DNA from: Chara braunii
Lineage: Eukaryota; Streptophyta; Charophyceae; Charales; Characeae
Length of the DNA stretch: 55,846 nt
Assembly (NCBI GenBank): GCA_003427395.1
Contig: BFEA01000438.1
Span: forward strand, 376,213-432,058
Direction: 5' to 3'
The position numbers and the translations under genes are program-made. Below the pieces are notes generated by a model. It did no database searches and was not told the origin of the DNA. It was given only the letters and a program-made list of their open reading frames with translations. Below are positions 11,490 to 23,298 of this stretch, in pieces. Every line of letters starts with the position of its first letter. The first letter of the stretch is position 1.

Positions 11490-12170
11490 GTTTTGGCCCC
11501 GGGTGAGTCGTTTGATGAGTCCAGATTTCGTGTTAGGTTAGTAGGATTAGAGTTAGATAAAGAAGGTAGTGCGCAGGACATGGCGGAAGGAAGAGTGACA
11601 GGCGATACGAAAATACAAATAACTTGCCTGATTCTTGGCAGAATCGGGCGAGGTAAAAAGCGATTTCGTGGTTTTGAAGGACGACGAAACCAATCTTGAA
11701 GTTAGTTTGAGTAGAAAGTTAGTAAAAAGAAGGTTAGTACAGAAAGATGGTGCGCCGGGATATGGAGAACGAGTGAGGAAGGGAAAAACGGGAATAAGAT
11801 TTGCACGGCTTGCTCGTTTCTTAACGAAAACGAGCGAGTGAAGATGCAATCCCGAGGTTTTGAGGGTAGAGTAGTGGGAGATGAGTTAGTAGAAAATGAT
11901 GCTGCGGGAGAGGTATCGGACATACGGATATAGCAGAAGAAAGGGAAGCGCAGCTTACCCGTTTCCTGTTAGAATCGAACAAATGGAGGTTGAAGGTAGG
12001 GGTTCTGGTGTCGGGTGAACCCATATCCAACGTTAGTTTTAGCAATAAGTGAGTAGATTAGAAGTTAGTAGAAGAATGGACAGTGCAGAGCTGTCGGAGG
12101 AGATGAAGTTTGCGGGGCGGAAAGGAGAACTTGCCCGCCTCTCGACGAAAACGGACGAGGAAAAGTTGCC
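11490..12170 (+). repeat. Long-period hairpin repeats, copy 2
   Basis: Four hairpins recur at roughly 140-190 nt spacing and resemble one another. The first, 11623-11652, pairs GCCTGATTC with GAATCGGGC. The second, 11812-11835, pairs GCTCGTTT with AAACGAGC around a loop containing TTAACG. Weaker members lie near 11957-11990 and 12130-12160. Between them recur AGTTAGTAGAA-like, CCGGGGTTTT-like and GGAGAACGAG-like sequences. Copy 3 has a cognate at 23641-23670 (TTCGTC.GATT/AATC.GACGAA, loop with CTTAACG). The pairing is visible, but its significance is inferred. Confidence 0.6.
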
Positions 12171-14168
12171 GAGTAAAACTTTGAAGTGTTGTTAGTTAAG
12201 CATGTATCTAGCTGCTTTTTAGTGAAGTATTCATTTCGATTTTTTGCTCATCTTATCGACGCAAGTAGCGTAAGGCCACCCGCGGGGTTAGAGACTTACC
12301 TGTTGGCCGGAGCATTGATCATCCTATCGATGAGAGTAACCTCCCGCCATCTCTTTGCAAGCGTGACTGGGAAAACGTGCATTTTCCCCGTATTCTAGAG
12401 GGAGACTCATTTTCATTTTGCACTTTTATGGAATGAAGGAGTGAGCTGCTCAGCCTCGCCATCGTTCCGATCTTCTCGAAGGAGCCATTCGCAAGGAAGC
12501 ACCTCGGTCGTTGTCCTGATGATTGGTCATCCTTAAGGTCCGTGAAGTCGTACTGATCATCGTTAGGACCGTGGCTGCCCAGGTGCAACTCGTCACCTCA
12601 AACCTGTCTTATCCCTCATAGTGGCCGCGACCGTCGAAGAAGTGCCCCTGACCATGTTTTGACTAGCAGATTCCTCCCCTACCCCTTCGTGCTCCTACTG
12701 ATAAGTCGCACCTAACTTCGACTGCACCCGACCGAATGACTGGTCAAATGCGTGATGGGAAGGATCCCACGTTGTATTGGTAACAGAAAAAGAAGGGAGG
12801 AATAGGGTAGCATGAGGAAAACGACAAGATAAAGGAGAGGGATAGAAGTACGTACCTGCACTCAACGACGGATTAGCAGCGGGAGACAGCGGGGGATTAA
12901 TGACAGAGAGGAGAAAGAGAAAGAAACGAGGCGTGTATCTCAGCTCATGGGTGAGTAAACAATGGGAGATAGAGAGTCGTTAGTGACAAACAATGAACGA
13001 GCGGCGGATGGTATGGAAAACGGAGAAAGATCCAGGTGCTAATGTAGGAATGTTTACCGATTCACCCACGAGCTGTTGTCGGCCAGGAGGCAAGCCTGCT
13101 GTGTGGCTGTGCTTTTTGTAGTTGAGTTGATAACGGGTTCTGTTTAAGTTGCACTAAGCATCGTTGTGCATTACCGTGAATCGCTATGTTTGCAGGGCTG
13201 CTACTGGACATCTAGTCTTCGTGCCTTGCTAATGTGCATTGTTGTCGGCCAGTTTCAAGATTCAAGGCGATCTGTTGACCGCCACACCTTCGAGTATGAT
13301 GAGTTGTTGCTCGTTATTATTAGCCTGTGAATGGTATCAGTATGGGGACCGATTGTAACTGTTGGGCGGTATTTACTGTGCTCTTGGTGGGCAAGCCGCG
13401 GAGCATTGCTGAGTTTTGTGTTGCGTTTTGACGACAAAACATCGAGTTTTGCTCATGTTTCGAATAGAGCACAGGGGGTGTGCTGTATTTAGAACGCAGT
13501 CTTTCGAGGCTGCGGAGCGACACTTTGGTCAGTGCGAACGGCGTAACAGCCTAGGGGAATGGTTAAGCTCAACAAGGAGGTCTTTGGTGCGAGTGGGAGT
13601 GTCGCCATGGAGTCTACAGTTAGTAGTTGACTTCAGTTGACCGGGCCGCTGCATATCCTAGCCATCATTGCGGGGCCCTCAGGCGCACGAAGGCAACAAG
13701 GTCCTCTCCTGGGAGTTGAGTAAGTCCTCTTCCTGTATCTCGAGAGTCTGAAACTCCTTATCTCCTGCCCTTCTTACTCTAAGTCTAATCCTGTTCAAAG
13801 AGGAAGGCGGCAGGCGGGATTGCAACCCGTAGGACCGCAACAAGACTCTGTGGGGAGTCAACCCACCGATTGCGGGAACTCTGCCGGAACCTAGGCGAGG
13901 TTCTAGAGGCAGGGAACCATCAGGTATACTTCCCTCTGTTTGTATGAACTCACTATTTACCTGTTTGACTATCTCCATCTAAGTTTGATTGTTGTATGCA
14001 TGTGTTTCCCTATGATTTTTGTTTTTTTGTCGAGAGTTAATCAGACTAAATGGAAAAAATATGTGTGAAAAGTTTTTCTTTATTTTGACTGAAAGCAGAC
14101 TGGGGGATGAACTGGGGGAAGGTGGGAGGAAGGCAGTATTGCTTGTGTCTGACTGGGTCCATCAAAGG

Positions 14169-14893
14169 CTGGGCAAGTCTCCATAAGTTTGAGGAGGCCC
14201 AGTGCTATGTTTATTTTTGAGTTGCTTGGAGAACTAGACATGTACCATAAGTTTGGGTGGTCTGGTTGCTTTAATTTGGGAGGGTTGTCTGTGGTTGATG
14301 TTTTGGGGACCATTGTCCCATAAGGTTGGGTAGATTGGTTGCCTTGTTTATTTTGAATTTTCTTTGTTTCTTTTGAATTTAGGTGAGGGGGTCTGAGCAT
14401 GTTCCATAAGTTTGGGTGGCTCAACCTCTTCCTGCTTCACCATTAAGAAAATGAATTGGACAGAGGAACAGAGACGTTCCCCAAGTTTGAGTGATCTTGG
14501 TCCAATGCCACACACATGCTGGAACCAAAAGGTTGTAACTTGATTGTACTTTACTATTATTTTATCTACGAATAAACTCGTTAAACACTGTCCCATAAGT
14601 TTGGGTGGTCTGACTTTAACTTATCACAAATTGAAGATAGTATAATTAAGAATAAACTTATGGTAAGAAGGGGCAGGCTGAACTTCGAGCTAAAGATAAT
14701 TGGTTCAGTCATATGCTACCTTAAGAGACTATGTGCAGATAATTATATAAAACTTGGATACTTAAACAGTTCAGGACGACAAGGGCTGCCTAATCACTGG
14801 CATGTGCCCAAGGAAGAGAAAAGTTGTAGTGCCCTGTGTTTGTGTATATTCAATGACTGAGCTAGACATGTTCCATAAGTTTGAGTGGTCTAG
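14169..14893 (+). repeat. Stem-loop array, copy 2 (common loop CATAAGTTTGGG)
   Basis: Hairpins occur at positions matching copy 1: 14169-14202 (CTGGG/CCCAG), 14232-14267 (AACTAGAC/GTCTGGTT), 14309-14339 (ACCA/TGGT), 14392-14424 (CTGAGC/GCTCAA), 14464-14502 (decayed), 14580-14620 (GTTAAA/TTTAAC) and 14862-14893 (CTAGAC/GTCTAG). Several stems differ in sequence from their copy 1 partners but still pair, while the loop (T)CCATAAGTTTGGGTGG is retained with few changes. Confidence 0.85.
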
Positions 14894-15180
14894 ATTTATG
14901 CCTTACGTAAGTTGGGTATAAACAGATAAATCATTGAAAGACTATGAACTATTATTCGATAAGATTGACTTTGGGCTGGTGAAAGTACTTACCTTTGTGG
15001 TTTGGTCTTGCATGTGGCTGAGTGAGATTATTACTTAGTCTGAGTTTCGGTTGATAGGTAGTTGCTTTAGATGCTCGCGACGTGCTAGAGTTATAAGACT
15101 TAGTTTCAATTCCTGCATTTTATGAGCTAAGTTCATTTAACTTAAGTCAAATTCTGTATTTTCTGGGACCATTTGTTATA

Positions 15181-15775
15181 CTTGGTCTTGTATAAATTTT
15201 GGTAAGCAACTTTCTCTACAGGAAGCGCTGCCGAAATTTCTACAAAACGAAGGAGTTAGTCAAATTTTGGTTTTCAAGAGTTCAGTTTGTCTAAATTTTA
15301 TATATGACTTAGTAAAAGTCTGAAAAATCTCATTTTCTAAAGGGAGTGCTGCTCAATTTTTTAATTAATTCAAGGAGTTCGACAAAATTGGACCTTGAGA
15401 AGTCAAAGTTATTTTTTAGATTATGAACTTAGCTTTGTATAAATCTTGGAATAACACTTTTATAAAGGAAGTGCTGTCGAAACTTCTACAAATCTAAGAA
15501 GTTAGTTGAATTTTGTCTTACTTAAACTTGATTTTCGCTTTTGAGTTCGTATCTGATTTAGTATAAATCCGGGAAGTCTCATTTTCTAAAGGGAATGTTG
15601 CCCAAAGTTTTTCTAATTAAGGAAGTTAGATAAAATTTAACTTTCCAGAACTGAAGATTATCCCAGTTTTCATATTCGGGCTAATATGAATTTTGAGAAA
15701 ATACTTTCCCTACGGGAAGCGTTGCGAAAATTTTCTTAGCTTAAGAGGAGATAAGATTATATTTTGACAGGTGAC
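15181..15775 (+). repeat. Tandem two-tier hairpin units, copy 2
   Basis: These are the counterparts of 3428-3979, in the same order. The first unit (15181-15252) keeps the CTTGGTCTTGTATAAAT strand and a CTTTCTCTACAGGAAG-type inner hairpin. Later units keep the layout, but the outer stems are weaker and more AT-rich (for example GACTTAGTAA near 15306 facing TTAATTAATTC). Confidence 0.7.
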
Positions 15776-17121
15776 CATTTGGCGATCCAATTTGTATAGA
15801 GGAGATCCGGTCAGGATCTACCTTTTTTTTAGGTATCTGCTTAGGGATAAATTTTGACTTAGTTAATTAAGAACGATGCTTGAGTGAGATCGTGATATGG
15901 AGGTTATTATTCATGGACTTATAGGTTTAACTTGGGGATTGGTCTGTCTTGTGTTACAGGTCCTCTTGATCGTTTAATTCAGGATTTGGGCTAGATTCAG
16001 CTTAATTCTATAGGGATCATCTTCTGTTATCACTGATAACCCGTCGGTTGCCAATTCGTCGATTTACGATTCAACTCCAATCCACTCTCGTCATTTAACC
16101 TAAAGGCTTTAGCCCTGTGATTTGAATTGTTTCGTTGTGTTTTTACCCAGACTTTATTTGAATGACCATTTAATAAAGATACTTAGTATTTTATTTTGAG
16201 AGTTGCACAAAGAGTGAGGCTTGTATGGCTAAAGCGACGGGTGTGAGCGCATAGAATGGTTGAAGTTGACCCCGTGTAGTGCATGGACTTTTGGTTGAAT
16301 CTTTGATGTGATTGCATGTATGTTTGTGGTTCGTACTTTTGATTTGACTGTTTGCGATCACATACATCCATATGGCTGAGAGGAGTCACACTGTAATTAT
16401 GAGAAGTGATCGTCACATATCTATAACCCTTTATATATATGTACATATATACACGTTGGGTGTTCGCGCGGTCTATTGTGACCGTGCACAAGGGTTAAAC
16501 AGAGTATGCGTTTGAGAGAAGAGGGAGATCCCCCTTTCAATCTTTTGCCTTTTGTAGAGTTTTTATGGTTAGACGTTGTAGTCCGTGACAACCATCAAAG
16601 TCAAACCCCTTGAGTTCTCTTCAGGCCCTAGATGGTGGAGCTGATCTCCAGGGCGATAAGAGACGATTGTCACCACAGGTATGAACCTGTGTATCACCCA
16701 CTCTCCGCAGGGTGTAGAAGAGGGAGTGGTTCTCAACCGCACTTGGCGGTAGTCTAGCGTCGAGAGATCAATCCCTCAAGACACATGTCATCCGACACTT
16801 GAGTGTCGAATGCGACCCTCGAGATTAGCGAGGACCGCATGAGTATGAGTGCTACATAGTACGCCATCATTGCAGCTGCTTGCGTATTCATGCATTGTTA
16901 GTCGATATGGGAAGGCCTTGCGTCCGCGCGGTTTTATACTAAGTCTAGCGAGCGTCGCCTATCTGATTTCCGCGTCGGAAGGTTATGGGAGGACTACAAA
17001 AGGGACTAGGTATGTCGTCGTGTTGTTTGTTCTGTGCCGTTCCGTGTGTGTATGTGTGGGTGCGAGTGTGTTTCAATTTTTATGTTCTTAGTGTGGCGTA
17101 CACGTGGTATGTGGGATGCGT

Positions 17122-17515
17122 TGTCGAGCGCATCGGCTCCCGCCTTTTCCGCAAAGGCGAGAGCCCTCCCGACCATGTCACGCAGGAGTTAGAACAAAAC
17201 AAAAAAGAGCGACAACTCGGGAACGACGCAAATAATCCTGTGAGCCGTCGAGACGGGTGTGGTCACTTCGCTCCTTCGCCGCTCTAGCCAGGTGCGCCAG
17301 CTGTACATCCCGAGGGCCGCGGGATATACAGTTGGCGCACCCAGCTAGAGCGGCGAAGGAGCGACGCGACCACGCCCGTCTCGGCGGCTCGCAGGATTTA
17401 TTCTACATCATTCCTAAGTTGTCTCTGAATTTTGTTTTTTTTTAAACTCCTGCGTGGCATGGCCAGGAGGGTTCCCGCACCTTTGCAAAAAGGCGAGAGC
17501 CGATGCGCTCGACAC
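17122..17515. mobile_element. Foldback element nested in copy 2
   Basis: Two arms of about 190 bp form an almost complete inverted repeat around a 7-nt centre at about 17313-17319. The tips read TGTCGAGCGCATCGGCTC on the left and its near complement ending CGACAC on the right, flanked by CGT at 17119-17121 and 17516-17518. Copy 1 has the uninterrupted sequence GATGCGTCCTAGTCGA at 5439-5454, an empty site. The arm contains GTTGGCGCACCC, GAGCGGC, ACTCCTGCGTG and AGGAGGGTTCC in the order found in the last ~150 bp of copies 1 and 2. The element therefore looks like an inverted duplication of the family's own right end. It has no coding capacity. Confidence 0.85.
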
Positions 17516-17940
17516 CGTCCTAGTCGATCGACGACGAGTCGGGTTTCGGACTTCAGCCCTCCAGTGCGTCGGTTCACGTGCGGGTCCGATAAAGGGTTGT
17601 GACCGCACGTACCCCCTATGCTACAATGACCGAGAAACGCCCTCGGCTGGTCCACCTCGACTATTGGAGCTGATAAACTTTCGTACTGTGGACTGGTAGC
17701 TCGGCGGGGATACGCCCACCGAAGGGAGGTGACAGCTCCCTCAAGGTGGAGGTAAGTCGTGCCTCGCTTTGGCCGTATCCTGTCGTAGGGGTTCGCGAGA
17801 GGTATGGTTGGCGCACTCTGCCGGAGCGGCTTGCGGAAAGCTCCATGTGTATCGCGACAAGGATTAGACCAACTCCTGCGTGACGCGCCCGGGAGGGTTC
17901 CACCCTTGTGCGGCGCGGGACCGATGCGCTCGACACCACC

Positions 17941-18872
17941 ACTTGTTGAGATGGATCAATACATCCATCAGCCATCATTTGTCTCCTTGTCACCTGTCTG
18001 TGTTTTAGATTATGGTGAAGTCTTTTGTCCTTTCTTATTAGCTATCCCTTCTTATAATCTCCCGGTGGACCGTCGGGACTGGGAGTGACACCATTACCCT
18101 TCGTGAAACAAGAAAACGCCTCTTTACCGATACACCACACGATTGGGGTATCAACTGACAAGACTTGATAGAAGACTCCCTCCAAGGACTGGTGCAAGCC
18201 CTGCCTGTCTTTTGGAAATTATTGATGGATCTGTCGATGGTGAAACATTCCAGCTTTTTGTGGCTAATCATGCATCTGGCAGTTCCAACTGGACAATTTT
18301 GTGTAGCCAGAACCTCTAAAGATACACCCTTGTGTGTACTCTGTCCCGGAACAAGAATAAAAGATGTGCAACACCTCTGCCTACAATATGAATACACACA
18401 TGGTTTATGGGACTGGTGGAGATCTGGTGCAGTGCCGATCCCTGGAGCTACGACACATTGGCTGGATGACTTTGTGCTCCTAGGAGTCGTTGTTAGGTGC
18501 GGAAAAAAAATGGACATTGCCCTTGCGTATGAGGAAGAGTCCCTGCGGGGGGCTATTCTGTGGACCTTATGGAATATCAACAATTTGGCAAAATACAGAG
18601 CGGAGAAACTCACCCACTCGATGGTGCGAGCAAAGGTGAAATATGCTATAAAGTTGATGCTCTCTACAAATTGGTCGCTAAGAGTACAGAACAGGGGGTT
18701 TCGGCCAAGAACGATCAAGAAATACCTGGCTCGTTGGAACAACTTTCGAAACCTGGTGATGGTGCAGACACATCATAACAGATTGCCCACTTTGTTGTTT
18801 TCTGGGTTCTTCATCCGAGGCATCTGGCCTTACATACACTACTGCCAAATACCTGAGCTCCAATTGAAGGCT
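17941..18872 (+). pseudogene. LINE ORF2 C-terminus with zf-RVT-like domain
   Basis: The phase carried over from 9822 stays open to 18088. A frameshift then moves the protein to the frame running from 18165 to 18872 (236 residues). That frame has the cysteine/histidine pattern of the zinc-binding region at the end of plant LINE ORF2: CVLC, then H and C in DVQHLCLQ, then a GLWDWW segment matching the family's (A)xxxW. It lies at roughly 18333-18420. The downstream AKVKYAIKLM...RTIKKYLARWN part is basic. The domain is thought to help RNA or DNA binding, and this copy is inactive. The opposite strand is also open by chance. Confidence 0.8.
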
Positions 18873-19197
18873 TGAAGGGGTTTTGTGGCTTCTTGTTTGC
18901 CTTTCCTTTGGATTACAACATAATAGCATGTATTGCTTGATCTTCTTCATTACACAATTTTGATACGGATTGTTATGTTTCTTAAGTTTCGCTCACAGGG
19001 TCTTTTATAGCATGCTACAACTTGTACTGGATAAACTGTAACATTTGTCCTCTCATGTGGTTACTATCATAACCCCTACGGGTTCGGCCAGTGATGTCAT
19101 CCTTTGGGGGGATCACCACAACTTTGTTAAGGGACGTCGGGCCCGGTTCTCGACCTTTGGGTAAAAAGTAATTCTTTAAAAAAAAAAAAAAAAAAGG
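17941..19197 (+). mobile_element. L1-type LINE, right part with poly-A tail
   Basis: This is the continuation of the LINE interrupted at 9822. It contains the end of ORF2, a 3' untranslated region (about 18876-19178) and a run of 18 A at 19179-19196. The last bases before the tail include GGGCCCGGTTCTCGACCTTTGGG, which resembles the GGGCCCGGTTCC(C/T)AGCA segment of the SINE-like copies at 37770 and 39950. Confidence 0.82.
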
Positions 19198-22082
19198 ACA
19201 TCCACAGCGGGCAAAGATGTCGTTTCTGGGTCTCTTATTCCTTCACGAGCCATGCATGGGGGTTACAGGCTCGAGGCCTACCATCCCCGACAAGATTCGT
19301 TTGTCCCTTAGTGTACTGCCTCGGGGACAGAGACCGTTGCGGATAGGAGTACACACTTTTTTTCTTTGGGAATTTTTTTTTTTTTTTGTGGGGGGGGAGA
19401 GTATTTGGGAAAATTGTATTTGTACCCCACTTAAGGATGGGAATACCCGCTATAGCCAGTCCCAGTGCCAACTTGCACCTATACCAAAGAAACTGCGGGT
19501 GGGAATTATTTGCATGCCCAGGACTGAGGTGGACCCAGGTTCATACAACAAAAGTGCAGTTATAACCAACTACCTAAATCCACAAATTATGAACATACTC
19601 AGACAAAATTATGGGCATACCCAAGATTGGGGTGGAGTGACCAAATCATAACTCATTTTTGTGACTCCAGTGTAGTTTCCCCATTATTCAGATATCGTAC
19701 TACTTGATGGCTGAAATTATGCTCAAAGCCAGCAGCCACTGGGCCACAACGGCCCACGTGGTGTGTACACCCGCAATTTTGCCAACCCGTTTCTGGGCAT
19801 GGGGATCGTTGTGACGCTCAACCTCACACCCTGCTCTGCTTTCCTTGTCGAAGTGACTAAAGCGTACAAAAGAGCCTCGGGAAGCGGTGAAATGGGGTGT
19901 CCCAAGGATTTTTGGAAAATTTTGTGTGGAGAGAGAACTAAAATCTCTCGTGCGGTTCCAGATATGGAGCGACGAACAATAGGCGGGGAGGCTATGGCAG
20001 CTGTCCCTTCCTCAACGGTCACCTAGTCAAAAAAGTATCTTTGAACTTCGATGCGCGCGGCGTGATGCCTTTTTTTGGGTCCGAAGGGATGGGGGACGCA
20101 CGTTGGATCTCGGTTTCGCACAAGGGACTGACATCCCTCATTATAGAGTTCTGAATCCAAATCAGAGGGTCGCAGTCCTACCGCTTTTTGCTTGTAGTCC
20201 TCCTCGCTATGTATCCGATAGTTGAATCCTTAAAGCACTCTATGAGGCGACAATCGTTGCACAGAGTGTGAGGCGAATGGGGCGCAACTGTCGGCCACGG
20301 GACGACGATCAACTCGTTGAAGGGGAGTAAAACAAAATAAGGGGGAAAATTAGTATCAAGTGCTACCAACAATCACAAAATCAGCGTTTACAAATTTTGA
20401 ACACCGTGCCTTGGAAGGGAAGTAATGAGGGTTGCCTTTCTTGGTGATAGCTTCTCGCACATCCGACTCACATACACACGTCTTGTCCTCGTTGTATGGG
20501 AAGGGTCGTGGTCAGGGAGGTTCAAGAAGTTGGCATCCCAATGGTTCAACTGGCTTAATCCACATGACCGATATACACGCATCCACTGTTCACAAGAAAA
20601 AATGATCAAACATCAATGGTTCCGGGGGTTACTTCTGCATTGAAAGTTAGTCTAAGCGAAGTAACATCTGCTTCCGGCATTCTGTCGAGATGGGAAATTG
20701 CACAGGAACCAATGAAAGAGTTCCGATAGAAGTTATTCAGAGCTTATTCGTGTCGGTTTCTCTAAGGGAGAAGGGCGGGGGTCGGAGATATACTTCGGGT
20801 GACATCAAGAAGAATTATCAGAGAGATACACAACGACCGGTATCCTCAACGATAAAAAAATAAAGATCTTGACAAGCGAAACACCTGTTAAAAATGCTTA
20901 TTCATTAGATGATAAAAACAAGAGAAGTGAGGGTTGCTGGGAAAATTGCACGTTTTGATCAATCGAGGCGCGACGAAGTTTCTAATTACATCTTTCAAGA
21001 TGAGAGGAACGAGTCGAGTGGATTCATTTTAAGTGTGGAAAACACCTCCGACGAGATCGTTGATAAAGAAAGATAAACCAAAGCCGCCTATTTGTGATGT
21101 TGGGTCAAAAATTTGTGATGTTGGGTCAAAACTTTCGTTGATGTTGGGTCAAAAATTTTAAGTGTGGAAAACACCTCCGACGAGATCATTAGATGTGGAA
21201 CATACGAAAATGGTCGTTGATATTTGTGATGTTGGGTCAAAAATTTAGAATACAGGTAAGTGGGACTTGGGCCCTGGTTACATAACATGGTTTTCAGCCT
21301 TGGGGCATTGAGCCCATAATAAAGACCATATATTTTTTGGAAAAAAAAAAGGAAAGAACAAAACAACAACGCAAACGTTTGGAATCAACATTGATTGACA
21401 TCCTTGTAATGTAGGGGATTGACCGTTTTGGATCCATGCACAACCTCACAACCCTCGCGACGTTCTGTATCGAGGGACGCCAATAAGAGTAATTGGGGGT
21501 GTGGCCGAGGATTTTGGGCGGGGGTTGAATCGCCCGGACGGAACGAGGGATTTTCGTTTCTTTCTGAGGTTATTCCAAAATTAAGGCCGACAGAGGGAGC
21601 TAAAAAAGGAAAAATAAGGGAATTCAAAGGGTAAGCAGGGTCATCGTGCGGGTTACAAACAAAATTCCGCTCCGCCGTGGGCTAGAGAGTGACGCGTGAC
21701 TCAGTCGCCGGCTGACAACAAGAAAAAGGAAAAAGGAAGACGCATAATTTACCGCTTCTATCGCGCTTGGTTCACGCCAACTTTATTGCAAGAATCTAAG
21801 AGATAAGGAGCATCTAGGCCTACGAGTTTGATTCATCAAATCCACGAGGTCGGCTAGGAGTGTTGTCACCCAATCGGGGCGAGGCTGAGGGAACACAGTT
21901 TTGGAAGCTCGTCAGTAGGGCGCCCACACTAAGGGAGAGTTTTGGGAACCGAGTTGAGCCTTCCTACCCTAGCACCAGTCTCCACCAGGAACACAAGTCT
22001 CCCTGCCAACACTAACGACAATTAAATTGGGGCCGCCGACCAAGGCAGCACCATGAAATCAGTATAAAGTAAGATCTAGGAC
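19198..22082. other. Intergenic stretch without recognised genes
   Basis: Open frames such as 19217-19651 and 19763-20026 show no motif I recognise. The first contains a T-run-encoded phenylalanine string. A short direct repeat, GATGTTGGGTCAAAA, occurs four times between 21097 and 21243, and AAGTGTGGAAAACACCTCCGA occurs at about 21038 and 21161. A poly-A run following AATAAA is near 21318-21350 and may be the tail of another retroposed piece. Confidence 0.6.
19644..19682. repeat. MITE terminus (partial)
   Basis: The segment containing ATAACTCATTTTTGTGACTC and ending in AGTTTCCCC matches the right terminal repeat of the MITE at 30779-30974. No matching left end was found within a few hundred bases, so this is a truncated copy. 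Confidence 0.6.
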
Positions 22083-23052
22083 GGTGTCGGTGCGAATACC
22101 CTTACCAGGGTATCTGCCCTGGTTTTTGCAATCGACGAAAAATAAGTTTTTACTTGAAGTTTGAGTGCACCGCATGAGTCACCGCTGTATTTCTTTTTAC
22201 GCTGACTAAATGTTTGACTGAAAGGAGGAAGGGCGTGGGCACGCTGTTTTGAGGCGCGCATGATGTTTCTTATTCATGTTATAGAGTCTGCGCATCCGCC
22301 AACCAATTTTTTATTTTGATTAAACTACGACTAAGTAACCCTTTCCGTTGGTCGGTATGTATGACTGTGGTACTCATGCGCTTGTGTGGAGGCTGGACTT
22401 GAACGACGGTGCGACTTCTGCATGGTAAACGGAGCGAGCGATGAAGTGAAACACGGATCAGACCCCTCGTGGTAGACGCGGGAACTTGGTGGCCCGTGAG
22501 GTTCAATAAATAGGCCAAAGTGCGGTTTGCTGCGCCATTTACCTCACTGGATCAGAGAGCGAGTGCTCTTTATGGGGAAAACGACACTTGTCAATATCAG
22601 CCTTGGGCTTATTGCCATTTGGTTATGGTATTGGACTTTCAACACGGAGGTTCAAGGATCGAGGCCAGCGATCGGCGACGATGGAGCAAGGGAGCAATTT
22701 GAAGGTACTGAAGGGTTGAGGGTCTGCGGGGACCGTTCCTCTTGTTTTGTTGGTATTCCTAACGGTGGACCCGATTGCCGGAACCAAGGAGGAGTTAGTG
22801 GTTCTCATCCACTTTTCCCTTCCTTTTTGTTGGGCTTCTCATTTTTATTTTTGCCTTGTGTTCCATTTTCCTCTTTGGGACACGGTGTCGTGGACGGAGT
22901 GGGACTAGTGGGCTTAGATCAGTTAGTACACGCCTGAATTATTGAAATATAGATCTGAGTTCGAAGCCAGATGGGACAAGATGAATGAAATCCTGATTTG
23001 TCTGGGGGTGCTCATCCGCCTGGTGATGCCATAGGGCTTCACCCCACCTGAG

Positions 23053-23110
23053 TCCTTAAGGACATCCGTTAAAATTATATCGATACAGGGGAGATTGGCA
23101 TGAACCCTAC
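23053..23110 (+). pseudogene. U6 snRNA-like fragment 1
   Basis: This segment resembles the first half of plant U6 spliceosomal RNA: GGACATCCG, then TTAAAATT, then CGATACAGGGGAGATTGGCATG. The ACAGAGA box is altered to ACAGGGG, and similarity ends after the GCATG region. No U6-type upstream element was seen. It is best read as a truncated U6 pseudogene or U6-derived retroposed piece. Confidence 0.65.
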
Positions 23111-23298
23111 ACCTAATTTTGGGGCTGGTCCCAGCACCCACGAGCCCAACTTAGCTGGTACACTTATAAATTGTGTAAATATACTAGTAGACCTCAGTTC
23201 ACATGCCACTAAGGGCAGACAAGTAAAATATTGCAATTATGAATTGCTCGAGGCAGGTCAATTGCATAACGATGCTTCGGGACAGTTTTTCGATTTTT

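Larger units (their letters stand above)
9823..17937 (+). mobile_element. Large hairpin-rich element, copy 2 (8.1 kb, complete)
   Basis: This block interrupts the LINE. ACC is present at 9820-9822 and again at 17938-17940, giving a 3-bp target duplication. Joining 9822 to 17941 keeps the LINE in the same phase, which fixes both borders. The left end reads GCTGTTGGTGCGAATACC (copy 3 has GGTGTCGGTGCGAATACC) and the right end CCGATGCGCTCGACACC, so the ends are short imperfect inverted repeats of GGTGTCG. Inside are, in order, a left hairpin (ATACCC...GGGTAT), long-period hairpin repeats (11490-12170), the stem-loop array, the two-tier hairpins, and a right region carrying a nested foldback. No transposase is recognised, so it is presumed to be mobilised in trans. 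The superfamily is unclear; a 3-bp duplication also occurs in CACTA elements, but the termini do not match. Confidence 0.82.

Noticed and set aside
11508-11695. GATGAGTCC and a later GGACGACGAAAC suggesting a split hammerhead
   Set aside because: The invariant C before TGATGA is T, and the two halves lie about 170 nt apart with no supporting stem.
18038-18742. Minus-strand 234-residue frame opposite the LINE C-terminus
   Set aside because: The plus strand carries the recognisable zinc-domain sequence, so this is its shadow.
22940-23000. tRNA-like box B (GAGTTCGAAGCC) in copy 3
   Set aside because: No box A at the right distance and no cloverleaf could be drawn.
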